A stretch of DNA of 64,000 bases from Rhodoblastus sp963710275 (GCA_963710275.1 CAVPZS010000005.1:496001-560000); one strand, 5' to 3'; positions 27,153 to 37,740 are shown, counted from the stretch's first letter. Notes: generated by a model from the sequence alone, not told the origin. Made by a program: numbers and translations.

Positions 27153-28030
27153 CCGGAAAGAGCATGTTGGCCGCACGTTTGCCGTCGATACTGCCGCCTT
27201 TGACTCCGCGGGAATTGCTCGAAATATCCATGATTCATTCGGTTGCCGGCGCTTTGGCGGGTGGCGAACTTATCGATCGGCGCCCTTTTCGTGCGCCTCA
27301 CCATTCCGCGTCGATGCCGGCTTTGGTCGGGGGAGGTCCACACGCGCGGCCCGGCGAAATCTCGCTTGCGCACAATGGCGTTCTTTTTCTTGACGAATTG
27401 CCGGAATTCCAGGCGCCCGTGCTGGATGCCTTGCGCCAACCCATGGAAACAGGTGAAGTCGCGATCGCGCGCGCCAGCCATCGCTGTGTCTATCCCGCGC
27501 GCTTCCAGCTGATTGCGGCCATGAATCCTTGTCGCTGCGGCCACGCTCAGGAACCAGGGTTTTCCTGTCGTCGAGGGGACCCAAAACATTGCGCTCAGGC
27601 CTACCAGACGCGTTTGTCCGGCCCCTTGCTCGATAGAATCGACCTGCATCTGGAAGTCGCCGCCATCCGGGCCTCAGATCTGATCCTGCCGCCTCCGTCG
27701 GAAGGATCAGCTGAAGTGGCGCAGCGTGTCGCGGCCGCGCGCGAAATCCAGAGGGCGCGCTTTCTGCGGCTGGATCGAAAGGATATTGCATCCAATGCTG
27801 CGGCTCCGGCGTCGCTTGTCGAAGTAATGGTCAGGCTGGACGAAGCAGGGCTCAATCTGATCCGGGATGCTTCCGAACGGCTTCGGCTCTCGGCGCGCGG
27901 TTTCCATCGCATTCTAAAGTTGGCCAGAACGATCGCCGATCTTCAAGCGTCGCCCGATGTCCTTCGACCACATCTCGCGGAAGCGCTGTCCTATCGCGCA
28001 GCTTCCGACCGCAATCACCTGGCTGCGTGA
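27133..28030 (+). pseudogene. comM: comM/yifB 3' part, separated from its start by the element
   Basis: Begins inside the Walker A region (LFNGPPGAGKSMLAARL) and runs to the natural stop. It retains the Walker B LFLDELPEF, the AMNPCRCGH Cys cluster and the C-terminal Mg-chelatase-like domain ending RAASDRNHLAA. No start codon or ribosome site fits an independent protein, so it is the detached 3' half of comM. Unlike the 5' half it carries no frameshift or stop. Confidence 0.9.
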
Positions 28031-28132
28031 GGCAACGAAACGTTCAGCTGTCGTCGGTAGGATCGGACAAAGTTGCCCCGCGGCAATGTAATTGCGGCCA
28101 GACACGACCGCTGTCCAGGCTTTGGTCCATCG

Positions 28133-29854
28133 ATGACGATATACACATTTGCTTTTGCAATCGTCGCGATCCCAGCCATTTTTCTGAGTTTGATCCTGGC
28201 CCACAAGGCCCAGAAAGCACGAAAACGCGCTGAAACGGAGCGGGAGCGCCTTCAGGACGAAGTTTGGGAACTCAAGTCCGCCGCAAGCGCGCTGGACAGG
28301 GCGGAAGCGGCCAATGAGGCCAAATCACGTTTTCTTGCGACCGTCAGTCACGAAGTCCGCACCCCCTTGAACGGCATTCAAGGGATGGCCGACCTCTTGG
28401 CGTCAACGACTTTGACCGCCGAACAATCCTCCTATCTCGAAGCGATCAGGGCTTCCAGCGCATCCCTGTCGTCGCTGATCAACGAAATTCTGGACTTTTC
28501 CAAGATCGAAGCTGGAAAACTGGAATTGAAATTGGGCGCCTTCGATTTGCCGGCCCTCGTCGAAGGCGTCGCCGAGCTGCTCGCGCCCCGCGCTCAAGGG
28601 AAGGGAATCGAAGTCGCAAGTTGGGTTGATCCTGAGGCGCCGCGGATGGTCGTGGGAGATTCTGGACGTTTGCGACAGGTTCTCATCAATCTGGCTGGCA
28701 ACGCGGTGAAATTCACTCAGACCGGGGGCGTTGGCCTCCGGGTAAAACGCCTTCCGGACGAAAAACTGCGATTTTCAGTTGCCGACACGGGTCCTGGCGT
28801 CCCGCTGAACCAACGCCAGTCCATTTTCCAGGAATTTGAGCAAGCCGACGGGTCTTCTTCCCGACAGCATGAAGGCACAGGTTTGGGCCTGGCGATCTCG
28901 CGACGCCTGGTCAATCTTATGGATGGCGAATTGCGGCTCGAACAGGCGGGATCCAGTGGCTCTGTCTTCGCCTTTACGGTGGCGCTGCCTTCTGCGCCAG
29001 GCGATCAGAAACGCGATATTCTCGCCGGCTTGAGCGGCAAGCGCGCGCTGGTCGCCGCCGCATCGCCTTTCGGCGGCCCATATCTTTGCGAGCGTCTGGC
29101 CGAATTTGGCGTCGAGGCTGTTCGCGTTGAGAGTGAATTGGCGGCCCGCGAAGCGCTGGGACGGCTCAAGCCGGCGCCCGATTTCGTCATTGTTGATTGC
29201 GCCTTGGGAGAGGCAGCGACACAACGCCTGGCCGCAGCCGCACGCGACGTTGGGAAACCTAAAACACTGGTGCTTTTTTCCCCCTTTGAGCGGCGCGCCT
29301 TTGGCGAAGCAATCGTTCAGGATTTCGATGGCTGGCTAGTCAAACCTGTTCGCCTGGAAGCGCTTTATCCGCGACTTGGCGCCAAGGCGGCAGCTTCCAA
29401 TGGCGGGGGATTGCGCGGGGGTATCGAGACCGAGAGCCCGCTTGCAGGTTGCAGGGTGTTGCTCGCTGAGGACAACGAGGTGAATGCGCTTCTGGTCGAG
29501 AGGCATCTTCTTCGTTTGGGCGCGAAAGTGTCGCGAGCTCACGACGGCGCGGAGGCCGTCGCCATGGCCTGCGCGGCGATCGATGGAAATGCCGAGCGAT
29601 TTGACGCGGTCTTGATGGATATTCGTATGCCACGGCTGGACGGCCACGCCGCCGCCCGACTTGTCCGGGCGGCCGAAGAGAAGGCCAATGCTCCGCCAAT
29701 GCGCATGATTGCTTTGACGGCAAATGCGTTTGACGAGGACAAACAAGCGGCTCTCGCTGCCGGGCTGAACCATTTCTTGACCAAGCCGGTCGATCTCGCG
29801 GCTCTGGCCAACGCGATCCTGCCGGCGAGCCAGCCCGCGTCGACAACGGGATGA
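28133..29854 (+). CDS. Hybrid sensor histidine kinase with two receiver-like domains
   Basis: 573 residues from ATG 28133. One N-terminal transmembrane helix (TFAFAIVAIPAIFLSLIL) is followed by a coiled coil. The HisKA domain has VSHEVRTPLNG (His73). The HATPase has N- and G-boxes (NLAGNAVKFTQTGG, GTGLGLAISRRLV). A degenerate receiver (about residues 310-425) lacks the normal acidic pocket and keeps only VIVDCALGEA and the WLVKPVR lysine. A canonical receiver starts at CRVLLAEDNEVNALLVERH with DAVLMDIRMPRLDG as phosphosite. There is no extracytoplasmic sensor region, so input is probably cytoplasmic or membrane-borne. It is followed by olsB; target unknown. Confidence 0.88.
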   Translation: MTIYTFAFAIVAIPAIFLSLILAHKAQKARKRAETERERLQDEVWELKSAASALDRAEAANEAKSRFLATVSHEVRTPLNGIQGMADLLASTTLTAEQSSYLEAIRASSASLSSLINEILDFSKIEAGKLELKLGAFDLPALVEGVAELLAPRAQGKGIEVASWVDPEAPRMVVGDSGRLRQVLINLAGNAVKFTQTGGVGLRVKRLPDEKLRFSVADTGPGVPLNQRQSIFQEFEQADGSSSRQHEGTGLGLAISRRLVNLMDGELRLEQAGSSGSVFAFTVALPSAPGDQKRDILAGLSGKRALVAAASPFGGPYLCERLAEFGVEAVRVESELAAREALGRLKPAPDFVIVDCALGEAATQRLAAAARDVGKPKTLVLFSPFERRAFGEAIVQDFDGWLVKPVRLEALYPRLGAKAAASNGGGLRGGIETESPLAGCRVLLAEDNEVNALLVERHLLRLGAKVSRAHDGAEAVAMACAAIDGNAERFDAVLMDIRMPRLDGHAAARLVRAAEEKANAPPMRMIALTANAFDEDKQAALAAGLNHFLTKPVDLAALANAILPASQPASTTG

Positions 29855-30056
29855 CCTTGTCATATTTCCGTATCCAGCCTGCGTTATTTCTGCCAAACCG
29901 TTTTGAGGGGCGCCTCGCCGCTCATGTCTGACGTCTTTCGCACAACTGCGAAAGTTGGGTCATGGCAAAGCGACGACGCCTGTTTGGGCTGAGCGAGCCT
30001 GCCGCGAATCCTGTCGTGGACGTCTCCAAGGCTTTCGTCTTCGAGGAAGTGTTTGC

Positions 30057-31004
30057 ATGAACGGATTTGCCGTCATTGCTGGTCTCTCGTCGAAAATTCA
30101 GTGGCTTCCCAAAAAATCGAAAGATGTCGCCTCCCAAAGGAGGCGACCATTCGGGGGGTGGGCGTCTCCCATTTCTCATTCCGGCCTCGGTCCATCGTTA
30201 GGGCGGTCAGGAACGCTGGAACTCCGCCTCGCCACCAAAAAGTCGGAAATCCGCAAGGCGCAAAAATTGCGCTTCAAGGTATTTTTCGAAGAAGGTGGAG
30301 CAGTTGCGGAGGGAGCGGCCGCTCTCGTGCGGCGCGATATTTGCCCCTTCGACAGAGTTTGCGATCATCTCCTGGTCATTGACCATGCCGTCAGAAACCG
30401 ATTCGGCAAAACCAAGCCGCGGGTCGTCGGTTCATACCGGCTACTTCGCCAGGAAGTCGCCCAAGCTAATTTTGGTTTTTACAGCGCGCGGGAATTCGAC
30501 ATCGGGCCGATGCTGGCCCGCCATCCGAATTCGCGCTTTCTTGAACTGGGACGTTCCTGCGTCCTGGCCGATTACCGTGGCAAGAAAACAATCGAAATGC
30601 TTTGGCGCGGCATATGGGCTTATGTCAAACATTATCAGATCGACGCCATGATTGGTTGCGCAAGCCTTGAAGGGACGGATCCGTCAAAATTCGCGCCGCA
30701 ACTCGGCTTCCTTTTCCATCATGCCAAAGCCGATCCACAATGGCTGGTGCGGCCCTTGCCGCATAAATTCACGGCCATGGACAAGCTCTCCATGGATCAG
30801 GTCGACGCCAAGCGCGCTCTCGCCTCCTTGCCTCCTTTGGTCAAAGGGTATATGCGTGTCGGCGCAAAATTCGGGGAGGGAGCCGTGATCGATCGGCAAT
30901 TCGGCGTGACCGACGTGTTCGTCGTCATGCCGATCAATGAAATTGAAGGGCGCTATATCGAGTATTTCGGCAGTCCCGAAGATTTGACGCGCAAGGCCGC
31001 GTGA
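30057..31004 (+). CDS. olsB: L-ornithine N-alpha-acyltransferase (ornithine lipid synthesis)
   Basis: GNAT-like enzyme adding a 3-hydroxyacyl group from acyl-ACP to ornithine to give lyso-ornithine lipid, a phosphorus-free membrane lipid. The core includes LRLATKKSEIRKAQKLRFKV, CPFDRVCDHLLVID and RFLELGRSCVLADYRGKKTI. I start at ATG 30057 because GAGGAAG lies eight bases upstream; a longer frame from 29955 has no support. Length of about 315 residues fits. The partner acyltransferase olsA is not in the window. A strong hairpin terminator follows. Confidence 0.85.
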   Translation: MNGFAVIAGLSSKIQWLPKKSKDVASQRRRPFGGWASPISHSGLGPSLGRSGTLELRLATKKSEIRKAQKLRFKVFFEEGGAVAEGAAALVRRDICPFDRVCDHLLVIDHAVRNRFGKTKPRVVGSYRLLRQEVAQANFGFYSAREFDIGPMLARHPNSRFLELGRSCVLADYRGKKTIEMLWRGIWAYVKHYQIDAMIGCASLEGTDPSKFAPQLGFLFHHAKADPQWLVRPLPHKFTAMDKLSMDQVDAKRALASLPPLVKGYMRVGAKFGEGAVIDRQFGVTDVFVVMPINEIEGRYIEYFGSPEDLTRKAA

Positions 31005-31028
31005 AGGCGCCGTCGATACGAGTTATAA

Positions 31029-31054
31029 AAAAACCCGCGGCGACGCGGGTTTTT
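31029..31054. terminator. Bidirectional intrinsic terminator between olsB and secB
   Basis: ACCCGCG (31033-31039), loop GCGA, CGCGGGT (31044-31050), flanked by AAAA and TTTTT. It is symmetric, so it serves the convergent olsB (plus) and secB (minus). Confidence 0.9.
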
Positions 31055-31074
31055 CAATTTCGTGGCGACCGAAA

Positions 31075-31551
31075 TCAGGAAAGATGCTGGGGCGCCGCAG
31101 GCTGGGCCTGTTGCATCCGTTGCGCATAGAGCGCTGCGAAATCAATCGGATCGAGGTAGAGCGGGGGAAAGCCGCCGTTGCGGACACAGTCGGCGACGAT
31201 CTGGCGAGCGAATGGAAAAAGCAGGCGCGGGCATTCAATCATGACGACCGGATGAGTTTGCTCGGCGGGGATATTCAACAGCCTGAAAACGCCGGAATAG
31301 GTCAATTCAAATTTGAAGAGAAGATTGGCGCCTTCACCAGCCGACCCTTCGAGCAGAACTTCGACCTCGAAATCCTTTTCCGCAAGCTGCTTGGCGTTGA
31401 CGTTGACCTGGATTGAAATGTTCGGGCCGTTTTCCTGTGGACCAAGCGAACGCGGCGCGTTGGGGTTCTCGAACGAAAGATCCTTGCAATATTGCACCAG
31501 ACAGTTCAGCGCCGGCGCGGCGTTCGTCTGTCCGCCGTTGTTATCGGTCAT
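31075..31551 (-). CDS. secB: Protein-export chaperone SecB
   Basis: Tetrameric cytosolic chaperone delivering unfolded precursors to SecA. The body contains QYCKDLSFENPNAP, ISIQVNVNAKQL and PVVMIECPRLLFPFARQIVA, then GGFPPLYLDPIDFAALY. I start at ATG 31551 (MTDNNGGQTN), giving 158 residues as usual; the longer frame upstream is not conserved-looking. It is next to divergently used fxsA space and in the classical fxsA-secB-timA context. Confidence 0.96.
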   Translation of the reverse strand: MTDNNGGQTNAAPALNCLVQYCKDLSFENPNAPRSLGPQENGPNISIQVNVNAKQLAEKDFEVEVLLEGSAGEGANLLFKFELTYSGVFRLLNIPAEQTHPVVMIECPRLLFPFARQIVADCVRNGGFPPLYLDPIDFAALYAQRMQQAQPAAPQHLS

Positions 31552-31719
31552 GAAGATCTCCTGAAGATTTTGGCTTGGCGGCGCCCGAAGTTTGGCTATC
31601 AGAGAAGCGCAAATCGTCGCCAAGGCCCATAAGAACGCAACTTGACCGCCGCGTAGCACGAAACGCCCGCGAAACACAAGCTTCGCCGAGCCTCAACCCG
31701 TTTTTACGCCGCGTAAGCA

Positions 31720-32172
31720 TCAACGTCGGGACGGGCTGGGAGGTTGGTCGATCGACGCCCATTCCTCGGGCGCGAGATCGACGACGCCATGACTTTCGCA
31801 AGTCTGGAAGCCGGCGGAGCCATTTCCGCCAAACCGGCGCGCCAGTATTTGCCTCAGGGATGGCGCAGCCAAGGCCAAGCCGACCAAATCCGAAATAAAC
31901 CCGGGAATAATAAGCAATATGGCCGCCAGAGCGCGCAGCAAACCGTCGATCATTGTGCCCGGTCTTTGCGGCGCGCCTTCAAACGAAGATCGCACATGCT
32001 TCAGCGCGCTGGTCCCGGTCTGCCGGAGCAACGCGGCGCCGGCAAAGGAGGTCGCCAGACCAAGAAGCAAGGCGCCGCCGACGCCTATGATTTGCGCAAC
32101 GGCGAAAAAGGCCGCGAGCTCCAAGCCTAGCCACGCGAAAAGTCCGAGAGCGAAAACAGGCGGACGATTCAT
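31720..32172 (-). CDS. fxsA: FxsA family membrane protein
   Basis: Small inner-membrane protein (150 residues from ATG 32172). Hydrophobic helices at FALGLFAWLGLELAAFFAVA, GGALLLGLATSFAGAALL and AAILLIIPGFISDLVGLAL are followed by a hydrophilic tail. In E. coli FxsA overproduction relieves F-plasmid exclusion of phage T7; its normal role is unknown. It sits divergently next to timA, with secB downstream. Confidence 0.88.
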   Translation of the reverse strand: MNRPPVFALGLFAWLGLELAAFFAVAQIIGVGGALLLGLATSFAGAALLRQTGTSALKHVRSSFEGAPQRPGTMIDGLLRALAAILLIIPGFISDLVGLALAAPSLRQILARRFGGNGSAGFQTCESHGVVDLAPEEWASIDQPPSPSRR

Positions 32173-32315
32173 CAGGCGGTCCTTTTGCGAAGCCTTTCGC
32201 TGGGCGCGGCGTCCTTGATGGCGCCGCTCGTGAGTGTTACCCATCGGCGCGATGAATATGGTTGGGCGGGACCGGCGGTGCAATAGCGGCCCGAACGACA
32301 TTGCGAGGCGACGCT

Positions 32316-32969
32316 ATGCAGCTTGATCCAGTCACAATCATCTTTGCGTTCCTCGCGCTTTTCGTCGTGTGGAAGCTTCGCTCGGTTCTAGGTGAGCGCT
32401 CCAACCCCGAATTGCGACGCGACGACAACGTCACCCCATTCCCGACCGCGGCTCCTCCCCCGCCGCCTCGCGCCACTCTCGATACGCGGTGGGCGGAATT
32501 CGCGGAAAAGGGGGGTGCGGTATGGAGCGGCTTGGACGCCATCGCTAACGCGCAGGCCGGTTTTGCTCCGCGCGCTTTCCTCGACGGTGCGTCCGGCGCC
32601 TATGAAATGGTGGTGCAGGCTTTTTCCCGCGGTGATGAAGCGACTTTGCGTTCCCTGACAACCGATGATGTTTTCGCCAGTTTCAAAAGCGCCTTGGCGG
32701 ATCGAAACGAGCGTGGCGAAACATTGGAGACGACTTTTGTCGGCTTCAATTCAGTCAAGATCGTCGATGCGCGAGCTGAGCCGGAAAAGTCCCGGATCGC
32801 AGTACGTTTCGACGCACAATTCATCACGGCCACGCATGACAGGAGCGGCGCGGTCGTCGAGGGCGATCCGAACAAGCCATCCAACATCGTCGATGTCTGG
32901 ACCTTCGGTCGCCGCAACGATGCGGCTGGTCCCAACTGGACCCTTGAAGCCACATCGCCGGTCCAATGA
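32316..32969 (+). CDS. Tim44-like domain protein (TimA)
   Basis: 217 residues from ATG 32316. A single N-terminal membrane helix (TIIFAFLALFVVWKL) and a proline-rich linker (PPPPPRA) precede a Tim44-like fold. The fold contains FLDGASGAYEMVVQAFSRGD and VDVWTFGRRNDAAGPNWTL. Bacterial Tim44 homologues are membrane-anchored and of uncertain function, possibly helping membrane-protein assembly. The timA-mltA-smr order is common in Alphaproteobacteria. The stop overlaps the mltA start (ATGA). Confidence 0.9.
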   Translation: MQLDPVTIIFAFLALFVVWKLRSVLGERSNPELRRDDNVTPFPTAAPPPPPRATLDTRWAEFAEKGGAVWSGLDAIANAQAGFAPRAFLDGASGAYEMVVQAFSRGDEATLRSLTTDDVFASFKSALADRNERGETLETTFVGFNSVKIVDARAEPEKSRIAVRFDAQFITATHDRSGAVVEGDPNKPSNIVDVWTFGRRNDAAGPNWTLEATSPVQ

Positions 32970-34171
32970 CGGCGCGCCAAGGGCGGGCGCGCGCCAAGGG
33001 CTTCCGCCAGATCCTCTCAATTTGGGCGCTTGTGGGCTTCGCCGCCAGCGAATGTGTCGAGACGGCTCGGGCTGTGGAAAGCCACTACGAGCTGAAGGCG
33101 ATGACTTTCGCCGATTTGCCGGGATTTTCGGCCGACAGGCACGACGAGGCGCTGCGGGCGTTTACATCTTCCTGTGCAGCGGCGCCGCATTCCGCGCCCG
33201 CGCTCTCATTGCTTCGGCTCGGCGCGCTCAAAAAGGCCTGCGCGCTGGCGTCGCTGCCCGAGGCCAGGAGAAACCCGCGCCTTTTCTTCGAACAGCATTT
33301 CCGGCCTTACAAAATCGTCGCCGACGCGTCGCCGGATGCGTTTTTCACGGGCTACTATCAGCCGGAAATTGCCGGCTCGCTCGTGCGAAGCGCCGCCTTC
33401 CCGACGCCGGTTTACGGGTTGCCGCCTGATCTGGTGGCGCTGCCCATCAGGGATCGCGTCGGTTCATTCGCCGATTTGACCGCGGCGCGTCGCGCGCCGA
33501 ACGGAGACTTGGCGCCTTATCCCGACCGCGCAGCGATTGATGACGGCGCGCTGGAGACAACGACGGGCGTCAGGAAATTGGTCTTTCTCAGGGACAAGGT
33601 CGATCTGTTCCTGGCGCAAGTGCAAGGTTCCGCGCGCGTTCGGCTGCAAGACGGTCGGTTTCTTCATTTGGCTTTCGCTGGCCGGAATGGCCAGCCATAT
33701 ACCGCGCTGGCGCGTATTCTTGTCCAGCGCGGCGTAGCTCCGGCTGCGGAGATGACGATGCGTCGGTTGACGGACTGGTTGCGCCAGAATGGCCTTGGTC
33801 GCGGCGAGGCGGGAGACGAGTTGCTTGCGGCTCAATCGCTCCTATGTCTTCTTCGACGCGAGTTTCGACAAGAAGCCAAACGAGCAACCGGTAGGCGGTT
33901 GCGGCGCTGCGTCTTTCGCCGTTGCGATCCATCGCCATTGACTCGCATATCTGGCCTTATGGGCTGCCGTTTTTCATCAATGCGCGCATGCCTTGGCGCG
34001 GCCCGGAACCGGAGCAATTCCAGCGTTTGATGATTGCGCAGGATACAGGTTCGGCCATCGTTGGCGCGGCGCGTTCGGATGTTTACTTTGGCCTTGGCGA
34101 CGAGCGCCGGCGCCCGCGCGGGTGAAATCCGCCATCACGGCCAATTGTTTGTGCTTGTGCCAAAAGATTGA
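32966..34171 (+). pseudogene. mltA: Membrane-bound lytic murein transglycosylase A (MltA), frameshifted as written
   Basis: Cleaves peptidoglycan glycan strands to 1,6-anhydro-muropeptides. The N-terminal hydrophobic stretch and the MltA domain (FFTGYYQPEIAGS, VQGSARVRLQDG) read normally to about 33825. Then three single-base insertions break the frame: near 33828, 33927 and 34108. Corrected, the gene continues RLNRSYVFFDASFDKKP, then the 3D domain AIDSHIWPYGLPFFINA, QDTGSAIVGAARSDVYF, and ends GEIRHHGQLFVLVPKD at 34171. All catalytic-domain sequence is present, so the gene is probably intact in the cell. Confidence 0.88.
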
Positions 34172-34205
34172 GAGCGAAGGTGACGCCGTTTTGGGGTGAC
34201 GAGCG

Positions 34206-34834
34206 ATGAAAAGCGGCGGCGACATCAAACGAGCGTCCCGCATCCGTCTCCTTTCGCGCGAGGAGCTCGCGCTTTGGCGCCACGTTACCGCTGACGTGAA
34301 GCCGCGCGCGAAAACAGGCCTCGTCGAAAAGAGGGTCGAGGTTTCGGCGCTTGTCAGGGAGGCTCCGCCGGCGCAGTCTAAAACGACAGCCGCGAACAAG
34401 AGCGGCGCTTCGGAGGCGCGTCCCGCCCCCAAGCCGCAGGCGCCGACGTCGGCGCTCGCGCCTCTCGCTCCGCTTGAACGGAGATTAAAGCGTAAATTGT
34501 CTTCGGGCAGGGCGAATGTCGATGACATGATCGACCTCCATGGTCATGACACAGGCCGACGCCCACCGCGCGCTGATTGCTTTTCTTTGGCGCGCATCGA
34601 ATGCGGGGGCCAAGGTCGTGCTGGTCATCACTGGTAAAGGCAGCCTGCAAAACGTCGCGGAACATCACTGGGCCGAGCGAGGCGTGCTTCGACGCGCCGC
34701 GCCGCAATGGCTCGGTCTGCAGCGCTCCGGTCGATCGTGCTTTCCGTCGAGGAGGCGGGGAGGACCGCATGGCGGGGCGGGCGCGCTTTATGTGCGGATT
34801 GCGTCGGCGCTTGCCGGAACGAGGAAAGCCTTGA
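34206..34834 (+). pseudogene. Smr-domain DNA endonuclease-like protein, frameshifted as written
   Basis: N-terminal disordered, Ala/Pro-rich region (to about residue 90) and a C-terminal Smr domain: DDMIDLHG, then MTQADAHRALIAFLWR, VVLVITGKGS, and GGAGALYVRI. Smr proteins act in mismatch or recombination control or RNA processing. The frame breaks after LHG (one extra base near 34544). Further breaks lie near 34725 and 34770, and near 34800, after which RRRLPERGKP ends the protein at 34834. Both insertion- and deletion-type corrections are needed. It follows mltA closely. Confidence 0.85.
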
Positions 34835-34886
34835 CCAGCCAGATATGAGCGGGCAAGAGCCGAGGAACGTACAAGGACAAATGCAA

Positions 34887-35897
34887 ATGCCAAGCGCATA
34901 AATTTGACGTTCTCGGCCTCGGCAACGCCATTGTCGATGTCATTGCGCCGGTTGACGACGATTTCATCTTTCAGGCCGGAGCTTCGAAAGGGCGCCATGC
35001 AGCTGGTAGATGAAGCGCAGGCGCAGGCGCTCTACGACGCAATGGGCGCGACGACGATCGTTTCCGGCGGCTCGGCCGCCAACACAATCGCTGGCCTGGC
35101 GAGCTTCGGCGGGAAGGGCGCATTTGTCGGCAAGGTTCGGGCCGACGAAGCCGGTCATGCCTTCGCGCATGACATCAAGGCGGCCGGCGTGCATTTTTCA
35201 ACGGCTCCGGCGTCGGAAGGACCGGCGACTGCACGATGCCTCGTCCTGGTTACGCCCGACGGGCAAAGGACAATGAATACCTTTCTGGGAGCCTGCCAGA
35301 ACCTGACAATGGAAGACATTGAACGCCAAGATGGTCGCCGCATCGCAAATCCTTTATCTTGAAGGCTATTTGTGGGACCCGCCGGCCGCGAAAAAGGCAT
35401 TTGTCGAGGCGGCTGGCATCGCTCACTCCGCAGGGCGAAAGGTCGCTTTGACGCTCTCGGACGTTTTCTGCGTCGACCGGCATCAGCACGAATTCTTGCG
35501 CCTGATCCGCGATGGCGTTGTCGATATTCTTTTCGCCAACGAATCGGAACTACACGCGCTTTACCAAACCGCGGATTTCGATACGGCGATGGCGGAATTG
35601 CGCAATGACAAGGTTTTGGCGGCTATCACGCGATCGGAAAAGGGAGCGGTCGTCATCGAAGGGCCGCTAACCGTACAGGTTCCCGCCGCGCCAATCGAAA
35701 ATCTGATCGATACGACGGGCGCCGGCGATCTTTTTGCTGCAGGCTTCCTGAGCGCCTTCACGCAAGGACAATCACTTGATCGCTGCGCTCGCCTCGGCGC
35801 TTTGGCCGCGAGCGAAATTATCCAGCATTTCGGCGCTCGCCCGGAGGTGGACCTCGCTCGTTTGGCCGAACAAAGCGATTATCTTCACGTGACGTGA
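34887..35897 (+). pseudogene. PfkB-family sugar/adenosine kinase, frameshifted as written
   Basis: Ribokinase-like kinase similar to alphaproteobacterial adenosine kinase-type PfkB proteins. Visible parts are VLGLGNAIVDVIAPVDDDF, IVSGGSAANTIAGLASFGG and the catalytic DTTGAGDLFAAGFL. Three single-base insertions split it. The first is an extra T after codon GCA near 34899, restoring MPSAKFDVLGLG. The second is an extra base in the GGGC run near 34990. The third is an extra C near 35327, restoring DIEAKMVAASQ. AAGGA lies upstream of the ATG at 34887. The substrate could be adenosine or a sugar. Confidence 0.85.
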
Positions 35898-36150
35898 GGT
35901 CGATGCAGGGAGGGCACGCGGATCAGTTGTGGCGATTGCCTGATTCGCGTCACACTCCGCAATCAGGCGTAGGTTTTGGCGCGACGAACCTTTGCAGGAT
36001 CAGGTCAGCGATTTCGGCAATGACGATAGTCGTCGCTGGCGTCCGTGACGTCTGGCTTTGGCCGCGTCGATCATTTAAGGCCGCAGTTCGCGGCGCAACC
36101 GAGGAGCGGCCAACTCAAAGGGCGATCCACCGTCGGTTGCGCCAGGGAGC

Positions 36151-37740
36151 TCAATGGCGGAAATGGCGAATTCCCGTCATGACCATGGCCAGGCCCGCTT
36201 CGTCGGCCGCCTTGATCACCTCGTCGTCGCGCATGGAGCCGCCTGGCTGAATGACGGCTGTCGCGCCGGCTTCCGCCGCTGCGAGAAGTCCATCCGCAAA
36301 AGGAAAAAACGCATCGGACGCCACAACGGAGCCTTTCGCCCAACTTGACGCGGCGCCCGCCGCCTTGGCGGCCTCGGCGGATTTCCAGGCGGCGATCCGT
36401 GACGAATCGACGCGGCTCATCTGTCCCGCGCCTATTCCGACTGTCGCGCCATCCTTGACATAGACAATAGCGTTGGATTTGACATGTTTGGCGACGCGGA
36501 AAGCGAATTTCAGATCGGCCAGTTCTTGCTCGCTGGGCGCGCGCTTGGTGACGATTTTCAGCGGCATATCGTCCACGACGGCATTGTCGCGAGATTGGAA
36601 AAGCAAGCCGCCGGCGACCGAACGCACGGAAAGGCCCTGCGCACGCGGATCGGGGAGGCCTCCGGTGAGTAAAAGCCGGAGGTTCTTCTTGCCTGCAATG
36701 AGTGCGATCGCCTCCTCTTCGGCGTCAGGAGCGATAATCACTTCGGTGAAAATCTTGACGATTTCGGCTGCCGCTTCCGCGTCGAGTTTTCGATTGAGCG
36801 CAACGATGCCGCCAAAGGCCGAAACCGGATCGCAGGCCTGCGCGCGGAGATAGGCGTCCTTCAAGGTCGCGCCTTCGGCCACGCCGCAGGGATTGGCGTG
36901 TTTGATGATCGCCACGGCCGCCGTGCGCGCGGCGTCGAACTCGCCAACCAGCTCGAACGCGGCGTCGGTGTCGTTGACATTATTGTAGGAGAGCTGTTTG
37001 CCCTGGACTTGCCGCGCGGTAGCGACGCCGGGCCTCTGGTCGCCGGTCTTGTAGAATCCGGCAGTTTGGTGCGGATTTTCGCCATAGCGCATGGGCTCGG
37101 AGAGACGGCCGCCAACCGCCCGAAATTCGGGCGTTTCTGCGCCGATGGCCTTGGCCAGCCAGTTCGAGATCGTCGCATCATAGGCAGCGGTCCGAGCATA
37201 GGCTTTTTGGGCGAGAGATTTCCGTCTAGCGAGGTCGATCCCGCCGGAATGGGCGTCCATGGCGTTCAGGATCGTCGCGTAATCGGCGACGTCGACGACC
37301 ACGGCGACATCCTGGTGGTTCTTGGCGGCGGCGCGGATCATGGCGGGGCCGCCTATATCGATATTTTCGATGGCGTCGTCCCAATCTGCGCCCTTCGCGA
37401 CCGTCGCTTCAAAGGGGTAAAGATTGACTACCAGAAGGTCGATGGGATCAATCCCATGAGCCAGCATCGCCGCTTCGTGCTCTGGATTTTCCCGGATCGC
37501 CAGGAGACCGCCATGCACCTTCGGGTGCAAGGTCTTGACCCGACCATCCATCATTTCCGGGAAGCCGGTCAAGTCCGAGACGTCCTGAACCGACAGACCT
37601 GCGTCAGCGAGGGCCTTGCGCGTTCCGCCGGTCGAAATCAGCACGACGCCGCGTTGCGATAAGGCGCGGGCGAAATCGATCAGTCCCGTCTTGTCGGAAA
37701 CAGAAATGAGCGCGCGTTTGATGGCGGTAATGTCGGACAT
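36151..37740 (-). CDS. purH: Bifunctional AICAR transformylase / IMP cyclohydrolase
   Basis: Last two steps of IMP synthesis. The N-terminal MGS-like cyclohydrolase domain has RGVVLISTGGTRKALADAG and VKTLHPKVHGGLLA. The C-terminal transformylase has IIKHANPCGVAEG and FRVAKHVKSNAIVYVKDG. Full length (529 residues), clean frame. In Alphaproteobacteria rsmB, a heparinase-like gene and purH commonly cluster in this order, as here. The 250 bases after its stop contain an inverted GCCTGATT repeat (35939-35970) but no gene. Confidence 0.97.
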   Translation of the reverse strand: MSDITAIKRALISVSDKTGLIDFARALSQRGVVLISTGGTRKALADAGLSVQDVSDLTGFPEMMDGRVKTLHPKVHGGLLAIRENPEHEAAMLAHGIDPIDLLVVNLYPFEATVAKGADWDDAIENIDIGGPAMIRAAAKNHQDVAVVVDVADYATILNAMDAHSGGIDLARRKSLAQKAYARTAAYDATISNWLAKAIGAETPEFRAVGGRLSEPMRYGENPHQTAGFYKTGDQRPGVATARQVQGKQLSYNNVNDTDAAFELVGEFDAARTAAVAIIKHANPCGVAEGATLKDAYLRAQACDPVSAFGGIVALNRKLDAEAAAEIVKIFTEVIIAPDAEEEAIALIAGKKNLRLLLTGGLPDPRAQGLSVRSVAGGLLFQSRDNAVVDDMPLKIVTKRAPSEQELADLKFAFRVAKHVKSNAIVYVKDGATVGIGAGQMSRVDSSRIAAWKSAEAAKAAGAASSWAKGSVVASDAFFPFADGLLAAAEAGATAVIQPGGSMRDDEVIKAADEAGLAMVMTGIRHFRH